Positions 17,772-27,432 of a DNA stretch of 64,000 nucleotides are shown in pieces. A program made the translations under genes and the position numbers. Position 1 is the first letter of the stretch; each line of letters begins with the position of its first letter. The DNA comes from Rhodopseudomonas sp. AAP120 (GTDB taxonomy: Bacteria; Pseudomonadota; Alphaproteobacteria; Rhizobiales; Xanthobacteraceae): the NCBI RefSeq assembly GCF_001295845.1, contig NZ_LJIC01000046.1, forward strand, positions 1-64,000. The letters are read 5' to 3'. The notes beneath the pieces are model-generated. The model was not told the origin of the DNA and ran no database searches. It saw nothing but the letters and a program-made list of their open reading frames with translations.

Positions 17772-19550
17772 CTACGCCAGCATCGCTTCGCTGCGGTCCA
17801 GCGCGGTCGCCAGATCGCGCGACTGCGCGATCGGGCAGACCAGCATCGGCTCGGCGCGGCCGCGGATGTCGACCTGCTGGGTCGGCAGCGCGTCGGCGGC
17901 GAGGCCGGCGGTGGCGCGGAGTTCGTCGCTGAGCAGTGTCTCGCAGCCGAGCGCCTTGGTCATATCCTGCAGCCGCGCGGCGACGTTGACGGAGTCGCCG
18001 AGCGCGGTGAACACCATATGGTCGCGATAGCCGATCTCGCCGAGGATCACCACGCCGCTGTGGATGCCGATGCCGAACCGGATCGGCGCACCGAGATCGT
18101 GACCGATCAGTCCATTGAGTTCGTCGACCGACGCGGCGATCGCGGCTGCGGCCCGGATCGCGTTGCGGCAGGCCTCGCGCGGCGTTTCGTTCATGCCGAA
18201 CAGCGCCAGCACGCCGTCGCCGACGAACTGATTGGGCTGGCCGCCGCAGGCGATCACCGCGCGCGACACCGCGCCGAGGAAGCGGTTGACGATGAACACG
18301 GTGTCGAACGGCAGCCGCGTCTCGGCGAGCTGCGTCGAGCCGCGCAGATCGACGAACATGCTGACCAGATAGCGCTCGTCGCCGATGCGCGACGCCCGTG
18401 CCGCCTGCCGCGCCGCCGCGACATTGCGCGGCGGAAACACCGGCAGGAAGGTGAGATCGTGGGTCGGCCGCAGCTGGCAGGCGAGCCGGATGGTCGGATC
18501 GTCGGCGGCGCCCACGCTGCCGAGCACGAAGGCCTCGCGGCTCGTCGGCGGTGGCAGTTCGTCGACGCCGCCGATCACGCGGATGCGGCAGGTCGAGCAG
18601 CGGGCGCGGCCGCCGCAGATGCTGGCGTGGGGAATGTTGTGGCGCAGGCTGGCTTCCAGCACGCTCATGCCCTTCGGCACACGGACGATGCGGTCGCCCC
18701 CATAGGTCAGCCGGATCATGCCGCCGCGGCGCTCCATCAATCCGCGGATCGCGCGCGCCACCAGCGCCAGCGCGATCAGTCCGAGATAGCCGAAGACGAA
18801 CGCATCGCCGATCCGGTCGAGCGTCTTCTGCTGCTGCAGTGTGCCCATCTGCTTGATCGACAGGTTGGCGTCCTGCCAGGCCGGATCGGCGGCGACGCGG
18901 ATGACGTCGCGGCCGCCTTCGTAGAAGCCGAGCAGCGCCAGCGTCGGGATCAGCACCGCGAGCACCAGCAGGCCCGGCATCGCCTTGCGGAACGCAGGCT
19001 TGATCCGCAGCCACAGACCGAGGCCGATGCAGCCGTGGATCCACGCCACCAGCATCACCGTGACCATCAGCCAGATCCGGTAGGTCGGCCACGCCACCCA
19101 ATAGGCGTACAGCACCTGCGGATACAGCTTGTCGATGCCGTACAGCACGTTGCTGAGACGCAGGCCGATGACATGGGTGTAGATCAGCAGCGGCACGCTG
19201 AGTCCGAGCACGAGCTGCAGCGGCTCGATCGTGCGCCAGCGAAACTGGCGGCGCTGATACAGCGCCCACAGGCCGAGCGCCGCATGGACCGTTACCGAGC
19301 CGTAGAACAGGATCGCGACCGGCAGGAACTGCCAGATTTCGAGATGCCACAGCACCCCGGCCTCTAGCGCCTCCGGCGAGATGTTGCCGAGCGCGTGGTT
19401 GAGGAAATGGCTGAGCAAGTACGTGAACATCACCAGCCCGGTGAACATCCGGATCTGGCGCAGGCCGATGCGGCGCATCCAGCCGGGCAGGCGGAACCGC
19501 CGGCCGTCCGTTGTCCGTCGGGTGTCGCGCTGGTCGGGCGGGCGGTGCAT
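17772..19550 (-). CDS. Membrane adenylate/guanylate cyclase with b-type heme anchor and 2Fe-2S domain
   Basis: 592 aa, three modules. The membrane anchor (about 30-270, six helices) resembles succinate:quinone reductase cytochrome b. Histidines inside or near the helices (H48, H52, H89, H126, H172) could bind heme. A plant-type ferredoxin domain (about 278-370) has C312, C318, C321 and C358. A class III cyclase domain (about 392-560) has metal Asp D401 in VDLRGST, D445 in FVGDG, and N522/R526 in GDSVNVAARL. T515 matches the class IIIb base contact, but Q441 stands where Lys is usual. A CyaC-like redox-sensing cyclase from Sinorhizobium has a similar anchor. It probably makes cAMP in response to the quinone pool or redox state. 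Confidence 0.88.
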   Translation of the reverse strand: MHRPPDQRDTRRTTDGRRFRLPGWMRRIGLRQIRMFTGLVMFTYLLSHFLNHALGNISPEALEAGVLWHLEIWQFLPVAILFYGSVTVHAALGLWALYQRRQFRWRTIEPLQLVLGLSVPLLIYTHVIGLRLSNVLYGIDKLYPQVLYAYWVAWPTYRIWLMVTVMLVAWIHGCIGLGLWLRIKPAFRKAMPGLLVLAVLIPTLALLGFYEGGRDVIRVAADPAWQDANLSIKQMGTLQQQKTLDRIGDAFVFGYLGLIALALVARAIRGLMERRGGMIRLTYGGDRIVRVPKGMSVLEASLRHNIPHASICGGRARCSTCRIRVIGGVDELPPPTSREAFVLGSVGAADDPTIRLACQLRPTHDLTFLPVFPPRNVAAARQAARASRIGDERYLVSMFVDLRGSTQLAETRLPFDTVFIVNRFLGAVSRAVIACGGQPNQFVGDGVLALFGMNETPREACRNAIRAAAAIAASVDELNGLIGHDLGAPIRFGIGIHSGVVILGEIGYRDHMVFTALGDSVNVAARLQDMTKALGCETLLSDELRATAGLAADALPTQQVDIRGRAEPMLVCPIAQSRDLATALDRSEAMLA

Positions 19551-19653
19551 CAGCCGCTTGTCGAAGGATTTCCGCCGCCGGTCAACACGCCGCGGGTCAC
19601 GCTTCGGCGCGCACCGTCTTTTTCTGCGCCCGCAATGTCCAGCAAGTGGGCGG

Positions 19654-20727
19654 CTACTCTTCCTTCTCCCGCTTCTTCAGCAGGTCCTTGACCAGATCGC
19701 CGAGCACCGGGCGGGGCAGGGCATTGAAGGGGAGGGGCCGGGTCAGGTCGATGGCGGCGAGGCCGAGGCGGGCGGTCAGCATGCCGTTGACGACGCCTTC
19801 GCCCAGTTTGGACGACAGGCGAGACGCGAGGCCGTGGCCGAGCACGGACTGCATGACGCTGTCGCCGAGCGCGATGCCGCCGGTGATGGCGAGATGCGAC
19901 ACCGTCTGGCGCATCAGCTTCATCATGCCGAGCGCGCCGGGCCGGCCGCCATACAGCCGGGCGAGCTGGCCGATCAGCCGGGTCGCGGCGATCGCCACGA
20001 ACAGCACGTCAATCAGCGCCTTCGGGCTGATCGCGGTGACCACCGAGACGCGCTGCGCCGCCTTGGAGATCAGCGCCCGCGCCTCGATGTCGAGCGTCGT
20101 CATCAGCTCGCGCTCGGCCAGCCGGATCAGGTCGGCGCCGTCGATGATGTCGTCGAGATGCTTGGCGAGCGTGGCGCGGCCATGCGCGAGCTGCGGATTG
20201 GGATTCTCGAACTTCAGCAGCTCGCGGACGATCGCCTGCGCTTCGGCGCGGTTGTCGGTCTCGATCACCCGGGCGGCGCGGGCGTGCAGTTGCTCGATCC
20301 GCGACAGCCGGATCAGGCCGAACGCCTCGCGGCCGACGATGATCGCCAATGAACCGCCGGCCAGCGTCGCGAGGATCGCCCCGACGGTGCCGAGCGTGGT
20401 GCTCTGCGCAAACAGGTCTTCGACCAGCTTGCTGACCCACAGCCAGAACGCCAGCGACAGCAGGCCGGTGGCCGCGGTCCAGAACAGCGTGCCCCAGCTG
20501 AAGCCCTTCTTCGGGTTGATGATGCTGCGCGGTGCCTTGGGCGCCACGATCGGCGTTTCCTTCTCGTGCGCGAGCTGAACCCGGGCGCGCGGCGGCGGCG
20601 CGGAGGGCGCCGACTCCGGCGCGGTGGGGCGGGCGCTCGGGCCCGCCTCGTCCGAGTCGATCAGCACGACGCTGGGGTCGGTCAGCTTGAAGGTCGCCGG
20701 CCGGCGCGGAGGGACCCGCTCGGTCAT
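19654..20727 (-). CDS. YcjF/DUF697 (TIGR01620) family inner-membrane protein
   Basis: 357 aa. A Pro/Ala-rich polar N-terminus (about 1-70) is followed by two membrane helices (about 75-125, WGTLFWTAATGLLSLAFWLWV and VGAILATLAGGSLAIIVG). A DUF697-type C-terminal domain then shows KALIDVLFVAIAATRLIGQ and GGRPGALGMMKLM, ending in a basic, acidic-tipped tail KKREKEE. It overlaps the upstream YcjX gene by 4 bases (ATGA), so the two are translationally coupled. YcjX/YcjF pairs are widespread and in E. coli lie near the phage-shock genes; function is not firmly known. Confidence 0.88.
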   Translation of the reverse strand: MTERVPPRRPATFKLTDPSVVLIDSDEAGPSARPTAPESAPSAPPPRARVQLAHEKETPIVAPKAPRSIINPKKGFSWGTLFWTAATGLLSLAFWLWVSKLVEDLFAQSTTLGTVGAILATLAGGSLAIIVGREAFGLIRLSRIEQLHARAARVIETDNRAEAQAIVRELLKFENPNPQLAHGRATLAKHLDDIIDGADLIRLAERELMTTLDIEARALISKAAQRVSVVTAISPKALIDVLFVAIAATRLIGQLARLYGGRPGALGMMKLMRQTVSHLAITGGIALGDSVMQSVLGHGLASRLSSKLGEGVVNGMLTARLGLAAIDLTRPLPFNALPRPVLGDLVKDLLKKREKEE

Positions 20728-22193
20728 TGCAGTTTGTCTCCGATCAGGAACTGGAGCGTGCGGTCGAGGCGGATGTGAGGCAGCGCCGGGCCCTCGGGAT
20801 CATGCGTGGCGAGCCGCGGCGGCCGGAAGCGCAGGAAGCGGAAGTCGGCGTCCTGATGCGGACCGGCGGCGAGGCCGCGGAAGGTGTCCTCGCCCTTGAA
20901 CAGGCCCTGCAGATTAGTCGGCAGATCGCCCGGGAAGGTGGCGACCTCGGTCTCGCCGTCGAACACCTCGCCCTCGGCCATCTCGCCCTGGATCGGGGTG
21001 CCGACGATCGACGGCAGGCGGTCGCGGCCGCGTTGCACCTGCGCCTCGCGGGTGGCGCGCACCGCGGCCAGCGCCACGACATCGACGGTGGCACCGGCAA
21101 ACTCGGCGCGCTGCATCGCGCGCTCGACCAGCTTGCGCAGGATCGCCTCGAGCCGGTCGTGGCTGGAGTGGTGCAGATGGTCGGCCTTGGTGGCGGCGAA
21201 CAGGATCTTGTCGATCCGCGGCCTGAACATCGTCGACAGCAGCGACGAGCGGCCGACCCGGAAACAGTCGAGGATGCCGGCCAGCGCCGCTTCGAGATCC
21301 TGCAGCGCCTCGGGACCGGCGTTGAAGGCGCTCAGCGCGTCCGCCAGCACGATCTGGCGGTCGAGCCGGGCAAAGTGATCACGGAAGAACGGCCGCACCA
21401 CCACGTCCTTGTAGGATTCGTAGCGTCGCCGCATCATCGCCCATAGCGAGCGTTCCGGCGGCGTGCCATCCACCGGCACGTCGAGCGGCGCAAAGGTCAG
21501 CGCCGGCGAACCGGCGAGATTGCCGGGCATCAGGAAGCGGCCGGGCGGCAGCAGGCTCATGGCGAACTGCTCGTTGCGGCAGGCGCGCAGATAGCTGGTG
21601 AACAGCCGCGCGGCGGTCAACGTCTCCTGCTCGTTCTCGCGGCCGTTCGGATCGAGCGTCGCCAGATGCGCGTGCCACTCCCGCGCCACCCGTGCCCGCG
21701 GGTCCTGCCGCGACAGCGCGAGACTCTCGGAGGCCCATTTCTCGTAGCTCTTGTTCAGCAGCGGCAGGTCGAGCAGCCATTCGCCCGGATAGTCGACGAT
21801 GTCCAGCGTCAGCGTCCGCTCGGCGCCGCTCTTGCGCTGATAGTCGATCACCAGCCGCAGTTCGCTGATATCGACCGTCGAGGTCGGCCATTGCCGCTGC
21901 TCGATCAGCGTGGCCAGAAAGGTCTCGTACGCGAAGCGCGGCACCGCGTCGTCGGGTTGCGGCGCCAGCCGCGCGGTGGCGATCCGGCCGGTCGACATCG
22001 ATTCGAAGATCGGAAACCGGCCGCCGCGGCACAGCCCGTGCACCAGCGCGGTGATGAACACCGTCTTGCCGGCGCGTGACAGACCGGTCACGCCGAGCCG
22101 GACCGTCGGGTTGAAGATGGTCTCGCTGTAGTCTTTCAGCGCCCGCGCCGACAGCCACGCTTCCTCGACCAGATCTGAAAAACTGAAGGCCAT
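20724..22193 (-). CDS. YcjX-family P-loop NTPase (DUF463)
   Basis: 489 aa. The P-loop GLSRAGKT (about residue 37) begins the NTPase domain. A Walker-B-like LDIVDYPGEWLLDLP lies at about 135, and ILFAATKADHLHHSS at about 330 is a TKAD-type guanine-specificity element. Together these fit the DUF463 YcjX family of GTPase-like proteins. The ATG at 22193 is used because it opens on the family start MAFSFSDLV; a TTG five codons upstream is also possible. It overlaps the YcjF gene by 4 bases. Likely a stress-related membrane-associated GTPase. Confidence 0.87.
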   Translation of the reverse strand: MAFSFSDLVEEAWLSARALKDYSETIFNPTVRLGVTGLSRAGKTVFITALVHGLCRGGRFPIFESMSTGRIATARLAPQPDDAVPRFAYETFLATLIEQRQWPTSTVDISELRLVIDYQRKSGAERTLTLDIVDYPGEWLLDLPLLNKSYEKWASESLALSRQDPRARVAREWHAHLATLDPNGRENEQETLTAARLFTSYLRACRNEQFAMSLLPPGRFLMPGNLAGSPALTFAPLDVPVDGTPPERSLWAMMRRRYESYKDVVVRPFFRDHFARLDRQIVLADALSAFNAGPEALQDLEAALAGILDCFRVGRSSLLSTMFRPRIDKILFAATKADHLHHSSHDRLEAILRKLVERAMQRAEFAGATVDVVALAAVRATREAQVQRGRDRLPSIVGTPIQGEMAEGEVFDGETEVATFPGDLPTNLQGLFKGEDTFRGLAAGPHQDADFRFLRFRPPRLATHDPEGPALPHIRLDRTLQFLIGDKLQ

Positions 22194-22402
22194 GCGCGCG
22201 ATATTCAATCAGGAGATGGATGGCGGAGGACGTTAGCCGGAAAACGCGCAATGCGACAATCCGACCTGCGGGGGGCCTTGGCTTTGCCGCCTTTCCGACG
22301 GATAGAATTCGCTGGCAATTGCGGGCGGCGGGCCTGTATCGCGCCGCCCTTCGTCGCCATGTAGGTGTCAGATCAACGAAAGACAGGGTCCCCGCTCCGC
22401 CT

Positions 22403-23101
22403 ATGACAGTGTTTCGCTTGAAGCAAATCGTTTCGCACGCCAGGATCGACGCCAAGGGCTCGGTTCACTGGAACTACGACCGTGCCGAGCTGATCGCCGA
22501 TGGCGTTGTCCACGTCCTCGGCCTGGTCGCCGGCCTAATCGCCGTCACCGCGCTGATCACCCTGACCGGGGTGTTCGCCTCGACGCCCACCATTGTCTCG
22601 GTATCGGTGTATGCGGCCGGCCTGCTGGCGATGCTCGGCCTGTCGGCGGCGTACAATCTGTGGCCGGTGTCGCCGCGCAAATGGCTGCTGCGCCGGTTCG
22701 ACCATTCGGCGATCTATATCCTGATCGCCGCGACCTACACGCCGATCATCAGCCAGATCCCCGACCAGACCTTCGGCCTGGCGCTGCTCGCCGGCGTCTG
22801 GGGCGTGGCGATTGTCGGCATCCTGCTTAAGCTGTTCAAGCCTGGCAAGTTCGACAAGCTGTCGGTCGGCCTGTATCTGGCGCTCGGCTGGAGCGGCATC
22901 ATCGCCTACGACCAGGTGGTCGAGACGCTGCCGACCACGGCGATGTGGTTCCTCGGCATCGGCGGCGCGCTGTATACGTTCGGCGTGATCTTCCACGCCT
23001 GGCGCCGGCTGCGATTCCAGAACGCGATCTGGCATGCTTTCGTGCTGCTCGCCGCAGCCTGCCATTACGTCGCGGTGATGGATCTGGTGCTGGCGGCATA
23101 G
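22403..23101 (+). CDS. Hemolysin III / PAQR family membrane protein
   Basis: 232 aa with seven predicted membrane helices. Conserved family residues are visible: E and H in RAELIADGVVHVLGLVAG, D in RRFDHSAIYILIAATYTP, and the C-terminal His set in IFHAWRRLRFQNAIWHAF and CHYVAV. These form the putative metal site of the PAQR/YqfA/hemolysin-III group, some of which act as hydrolases on lipids. Start at 22403 because the family N-terminus begins there and upstream codons read as low-complexity basic sequence. Divergent from YcjX; role here unknown. Confidence 0.85.
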   Translation: MTVFRLKQIVSHARIDAKGSVHWNYDRAELIADGVVHVLGLVAGLIAVTALITLTGVFASTPTIVSVSVYAAGLLAMLGLSAAYNLWPVSPRKWLLRRFDHSAIYILIAATYTPIISQIPDQTFGLALLAGVWGVAIVGILLKLFKPGKFDKLSVGLYLALGWSGIIAYDQVVETLPTTAMWFLGIGGALYTFGVIFHAWRRLRFQNAIWHAFVLLAAACHYVAVMDLVLAA

Positions 23102-23156
23102 CTCCCGCGCCGCCTTTGCGATAAGACACCCCCGCAAACAACAACACGGGGGAAAC

Positions 23157-23960
23157 ATGCAGATCGCAGGTAAGGTCGTCGTCGTCACCGGCGGCGGCAA
23201 CGGCATCGGTCAGGCGCTGTGCGAGGCCTTCGCCAAGGCCGGCGCCGCCAAGGTGGTGGTGGCCGATCTCGATCAGGCCCGCGCCGAAGCGGTGGCGCAG
23301 TCGGTCGGTGGCGCGGCGTTCAAATGCGACGTCGCCAAGGAATCCGACATCGAGCACGTGATCGAGGAAACCGAGCGGCAGTACGGCCCGATCGACCTGT
23401 TCTGCTCCAACGCCGGGATCGGCGGCGGCTTCGATCCGCTATCGGAGAACGCCGGCGGAACGTCCGACGAGCCGTTCATGAAAAGCTGGATGATCCACGT
23501 GATGGCGCATGTCTACGCCGCGCGGCATCTGATCCCGCGCTACAAGGCGCGCGGCGGCGGCTACTTCCTCAACACGATTTCGGCGGCAGGTCTTCTCTCC
23601 CAGGTCGGCAGCCCGGCCTATTCGGCCACCAAGCACGGCGCGGTCGGCTTCGCCGAAAACCTCGCGATCTCGCACAAGGCCCACAACATCCGCGTCTCGA
23701 TCCTGTGCCCGCAGGGCGTCGACACCAACATGCTGCGCGGCATCCCCAAGGGGCCGCAATCCGACGACGGCAATCTGTCGCCCGAACAGGTCGCGCAGGA
23801 TGCGCTGAAGGGCGTCGAGCAGGAAACCTTCCTGATCCTGCCGCACCCGCAGGTGCTCGACTACATGCGCAAGAAGACCGACAATTACGACCGCTGGATC
23901 GGCGGCATGGCGAAGATCCAGGCCAAGCTGCGGGAGAGCTTCGGCGCCAAGGCGCAGTAA
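23157..23960 (+). CDS. SDR family oxidoreductase
   Basis: 267 aa classical short-chain dehydrogenase. Cofactor motif VTGGGNGIGQAL (residues 9-20), then SNAGIGGG (the NAG motif), the catalytic Ser in NTISAAGLL, and the Tyr-Lys pair in PAYSATKHGA. D38-like acid after beta-2 (VVADLDQ) favours NAD over NADP. GGGGGAAAC precedes the ATG. The C-terminus (LPHPQVLDYMRKKTDNYDRWI) is typical of a mycobacterial/rhizobial subgroup of unknown substrate. A single-gene unit, convergent with a universal stress gene. Confidence 0.88.
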   Translation: MQIAGKVVVVTGGGNGIGQALCEAFAKAGAAKVVVADLDQARAEAVAQSVGGAAFKCDVAKESDIEHVIEETERQYGPIDLFCSNAGIGGGFDPLSENAGGTSDEPFMKSWMIHVMAHVYAARHLIPRYKARGGGYFLNTISAAGLLSQVGSPAYSATKHGAVGFAENLAISHKAHNIRVSILCPQGVDTNMLRGIPKGPQSDDGNLSPEQVAQDALKGVEQETFLILPHPQVLDYMRKKTDNYDRWIGGMAKIQAKLRESFGAKAQ

Positions 23961-24049
23961 CACGCCTCTCGTCGCCCGACCTTGCCGGGCCATGGTCGGC
24001 TTCTCCTCGCACGCGAGGAGAGGCCGGCGACGTGGCCGTGTGGATTTGA

Positions 24050-24478
24050 TTAGCTGTCCCGCACCACCAGCACCGAACACGGCGCGTAGCGGACGACGTG
24101 GCCGGCGTTGGAGCCGAGGAAGTAGCTGCGCATCGCCGGCCGGTGCGAACTCATCACGATCAGGTCCGCCCCGATCGCGGTCACCTCTTCGATGATCTCG
24201 TGATAGATGCCGCCCTGACGCACCGCGGTCGAAAGCCGCGCAGGCTCGATCTCGGATGCCGCCGCGACCTCGGCGAGCGCCGCCTCGGCGTCGCGGCGCT
24301 GCTGCTCGTCGAAATCCGCCGGCACGTATTCGGCCAGCACCACCGGCGTGAGCGCGATCACGTGCAGCAGCCGCACCGTGCCGTCATAAGTCCGCGCCAG
24401 CGTCGCCGCGGTCTTGATCGCCGGCTGCGCGAGCGCAGTATCGGCGAGATCGATCGGCACCAGGATTCGTTTGAACAT
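24050..24478 (-). CDS. Universal stress protein (UspA family)
   Basis: 142 aa from the ATG at 24478, where the family start MFKRILVPIDLADTALA begins; the longer frame adds 20 unlike residues. The ATP-binding type signature is present at the end: SSHRPAMRSYFLGSNAGHVV then PCSVLVVRD (G-2X-G-9X-S). It likely binds ATP as a dimer and is produced under starvation or oxygen limitation. No partner gene is adjacent. Confidence 0.88.
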   Translation of the reverse strand: MFKRILVPIDLADTALAQPAIKTAATLARTYDGTVRLLHVIALTPVVLAEYVPADFDEQQRRDAEAALAEVAAASEIEPARLSTAVRQGGIYHEIIEEVTAIGADLIVMSSHRPAMRSYFLGSNAGHVVRYAPCSVLVVRDS

Positions 24479-24697
24479 CTGCGGTCTCCCGTGCGAACGG
24501 CGTGCGCGCAGTATGACGCAGCGGCCGGTGTGCGCCAATCGGCAAGAGACCAGGACGCCCGGTGATCGCGTCCGCGGCGAGACACCGGCAAGCGTCGCTG
24601 AACCGGGGCCCCGGATCTGCGGCGCTCAGGCCGAGACGGCGTGAGTGCCTTGTCCGGGGCACGAGGAAGCTGGAGGTTGGCGACGAGGTTGCCGGCG

Positions 24698-25228
24698 TCA
24701 GCTTGCTTCGCGCAAGATCTTGGGGCTGACGAAATGCTGCAGCTTGCCGGTGCCGAAGCGGGCGTCGGCCCAGTCGGCGATCGGAAAATCGATCACCGCG
24801 ATCGCGCTGGTCGGCATGTTGCCCGACAGCAGCTTGCGGTCGGATTCGTTGCAGCCACAGGTCAGGCCGAGCGCCAGCTCGTGCAGGCCGGGATTGTGCC
24901 CGACCAGCATCAGCCGATTGATCCCGGCGGATACTTCATGGATCGCCTGCAGCAACTGCGCTGCGCTGGCGCTGTACAGTTCCGGCAGATGCTCGACCTG
25001 CGGTTCCGTGCCGGCGGCGAACAGGCCGGAGAGGATGTCCCAGGTCTGCCGCGTGCGCGTCGCCGTCGAGACCAGGACTTGGTCCGGCACCAGCCGCTGC
25101 TCCGACAGCCATTCCGCCATCGCGGCGGCATCGGCCCGGCCACGCTCCTCGAGCCGGCGGTCGTGATCCTTGCCGGTGGGCGCATCCGTTTCGGTCTTGG
25201 CGTGACGCAGCAGGATCAGTCGGCGCAT
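24698..25228 (-). CDS. SixA-type phosphohistidine phosphatase
   Basis: 176 aa histidine phosphatase. The catalytic motif LILLRHAKTE starts at residue 4, with the nucleophile H9 inside RHAK, and the second His is in LMLVGHNPGLHELA. The RHAKTE variant and short length fit SixA, which dephosphorylates phosphohistidine on phosphotransfer proteins. Start at the ATG at 25228 because the motif must lie at the very N-terminus; the open frame extends 41 codons upstream without matching the family. It diverges from the FAD oxidase gene. Confidence 0.88.
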   Translation of the reverse strand: MRRLILLRHAKTETDAPTGKDHDRRLEERGRADAAAMAEWLSEQRLVPDQVLVSTATRTRQTWDILSGLFAAGTEPQVEHLPELYSASAAQLLQAIHEVSAGINRLMLVGHNPGLHELALGLTCGCNESDRKLLSGNMPTSAIAVIDFPIADWADARFGTGKLQHFVSPKILREAS

Positions 25229-25322
25229 GTGTCCCTTCCAGCGGGGGGCGAGCTTGCGGATTAATCGAACTGCCCGGGCAGGACAAGGTGACAATCGCTC
25301 GGGCTGTCCGTAAGGAAACGTC

Positions 25323-26786
25323 ATGACCCCGTCCGTCACAAGTGCGACCAATGGACCGGACCCGCTGCCGACCGAAGCGGCCGCGGAACTGCACGCACGG
25401 CTGACCTTCGACCTCGATGTCGACCTGTGCGTGATCGGTGCCGGCCTCGCCGGTTTGTCGGTGGCCCTGGAGGCGGCGCAGCTCGGCCTCAGCGTCGCGG
25501 TGCTGGAAGGGCGACGGGTCGGTTGGGCGGCCTCGGGGGCGACGCTCGGCAGCGTGTCGCCAGGCTACGGCGTGCCGATCGGCGACCTCATCGACCGCGT
25601 CGGCGTGGCTCACGCCGGCGAGCTGTGGAAACTGTCGCGCGAAGGCATGGAAATCGTCCGCGCGCGCGCCAGCGAGGAGGCGATGCCCGGCATTGCGCTG
25701 TCGAGCGGCGCGCTCGAAGTGTCCAACGTCGATCTCGGCGACCGCCTGGTTACTCGGCTGCAGACCCTCGGGGTCGATTTCGGCAGCGAGGTCGAAGGCT
25801 GGCAGATCGACCGCGTCCGCGAGGTGCTGCGGACCCGGCGCTACTTCCACGCCATCCATTTTCCCGATGCGTTCCAGCTCGACGGCCGCCGCTATATCCG
25901 CGGCCTCGAGGCGATGGCGCGCCGTGCCGGCGTGCGGATCTTCGAGGATACGCCGGCGCTCGGCATCGACTCTTCCGGCATCCGCAAGCGGATTGTCACG
26001 CCGCATGCACGGCTGCGAGCGTCCGATATCGTTCTCGCCGGCAATGTGCATCTCGGCGCCGCATCGCCGCGGCTGACCCGGACACTGCTGCCGATGTGGC
26101 GCACCGCCGTTCTCACCGCGCCGCTCGGCGAGCGACTGGCCGAGGCGATCGCCTTCACCGGCTCGATCGCCGACACCCATGGGGTCGATCACTACCGCAT
26201 CGTCGGGGGTGACCGGCTGCTATGGACCGGTCCGGAGACCACCTTCGAGATCGCACCCACGCGCCTCGAAGGGCTGATCCGCCGCCGGATCGCCGCGCTG
26301 TATCCCCAGCTCGGTGCGGTGGCGATCGACCGGAGCTGGAGCGGCGTGATCGGTCAGACCGTCCACGGCATGCCGCAGATCGGCGAGTTGCGGCGCGGCC
26401 TCTGGGTTGCCAGCGGGTTCGGTCGCCACGGGCTTGCCGCCACCGCGATCGCCGGCCGGCTGATCGCGCGCGGCATCGTCCACGGCGACCAGCGCTGGCG
26501 GCTGTTCGATCCGTTCGAGCTGGTCTGGGCGGGCGGGCGGATCGGCCGGGTCGTGGGGCAGGGCGTCGCGATTGCCGAGCGGCGGACCGCGATCGCCGCC
26601 GGTGTGCTGGCGCGCTACCGCGAACGTGCCGCCGAGCGTCGCCGGCTGCGCGAGGAACGGCTCGAAGCCGCCAATCGCAGCGTGCGGCGCGTTTCCCCCG
26701 AGCGGAGGCCGGTCGCGCGGCAGGTCGAAAGCCCCGATCGTGCAGTGCGGGATAAGCGTCCCAACGACGCCGGCGGATCGCAGTAA
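25323..26786 (+). CDS. FAD-dependent oxidoreductase, DAO/DadA family
   Basis: 487 aa. The FAD dinucleotide motif VIGAGLAGLSVALEAAQLG lies at about residues 37-55, later than usual because of a 35-residue N-terminal extension. The C-terminal substrate and FAD region shows GVIGQTVHGMPQIGEL and GLWVASGFGRHGLAAT, as in D-amino-acid or gamma-glutamylputrescine oxidases (DAO superfamily). The last ~60 residues are an unusual Arg-rich tail (ERAAERRRLREERLEAANR) of unknown role. AAGGAAACGT precedes the ATG. The likely reaction is oxidative deamination of an amine or amino acid; the substrate is not known. Confidence 0.85.
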   Translation: MTPSVTSATNGPDPLPTEAAAELHARLTFDLDVDLCVIGAGLAGLSVALEAAQLGLSVAVLEGRRVGWAASGATLGSVSPGYGVPIGDLIDRVGVAHAGELWKLSREGMEIVRARASEEAMPGIALSSGALEVSNVDLGDRLVTRLQTLGVDFGSEVEGWQIDRVREVLRTRRYFHAIHFPDAFQLDGRRYIRGLEAMARRAGVRIFEDTPALGIDSSGIRKRIVTPHARLRASDIVLAGNVHLGAASPRLTRTLLPMWRTAVLTAPLGERLAEAIAFTGSIADTHGVDHYRIVGGDRLLWTGPETTFEIAPTRLEGLIRRRIAALYPQLGAVAIDRSWSGVIGQTVHGMPQIGELRRGLWVASGFGRHGLAATAIAGRLIARGIVHGDQRWRLFDPFELVWAGGRIGRVVGQGVAIAERRTAIAAGVLARYRERAAERRRLREERLEAANRSVRRVSPERRPVARQVESPDRAVRDKRPNDAGGSQ

Positions 26787-26910
26787 CTCCTGGCGCTCGC
26801 GACAATGTGAGCGCGGCGAGGGCGCGGTGCTGTAACTTCCGCGAGCCCGGCCGCGTATCTCCGCTCGACATCACCGCGGCCGCCTGAGCTCGCATCGCAC
26901 GGAGAAAGCC

Positions 26911-27408
26911 ATGATTGACCGCCGCCTGCTGCTTGCGTCCGCCGCTGTAGCGGCGGTGTTCGGCTTCCGCTGGCTGCGGCCCGACGATGCGCGCGCCGCC
27001 GAGAAATTCGAGATCGAGAAGACACCGGAGGAGTGGCGGGCGCAGCTCACGCCGATGCAGTACCACATCCTGCGCGAGGAGGGCACCGAGCGGCCGTTCT
27101 CCAGCCCGCTACTCAAGGAGCACCGCAAAGGTACGTTCGCGTGCGCGGGCTGCGATCTGCCGCTGTTTGCGTCGGATACCAAATACGACAGCGGGACCGG
27201 CTGGCCGAGCTTCTGGCAGCCGCTGCCGAACGCGGTCGGCGAGCGTAAGGACAGCACGCTCGGGATGATCCGTACCGAAGTGCACTGCCGCCGCTGCGGC
27301 GGCCATCTCGGCCACGTGTTCGACGACGGCCCGAAGCCGACCGGCCTGCGCTACTGCATGGACGGCTACGCCCTGACCTTCAAGCCGGCGTCGACCAACC
27401 CGAGCTAA
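26911..27408 (+). CDS. msrB: Peptide-methionine (R)-S-oxide reductase MsrB, exported
   Basis: 165 aa. An N-terminal signal/anchor ([16 protein letters not shown], up to ARA at about 29) puts it in the periplasm. The MsrB fold has zinc cysteines C78/C81 ([11 protein letters not shown]) and C126/C129 ([12 protein letters not shown]), and the catalytic Cys C149 in [11 protein letters not shown]. It reduces methionine-R-sulfoxide in proteins. ACGGAGAAAGCC precedes the ATG. A degraded second copy of this gene's 3' half lies 1.5 kb downstream, beyond the AT-richer insert. Confidence 0.93.
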   Translation: MIDRRLLLASAAVAAVFGFRWLRPDDARAAEKFEIEKTPEEWRAQLTPMQYHILREEGTERPFSSPLLKEHRKGTFACAGCDLPLFASDTKYDSGTGWPSFWQPLPNAVGERKDSTLGMIRTEVHCRRCGGHLGHVFDDGPKPTGLRYCMDGYALTFKPASTNPS

Positions 27409-27432
27409 AGTAGGGAGTCATCCTTTGGCTAT

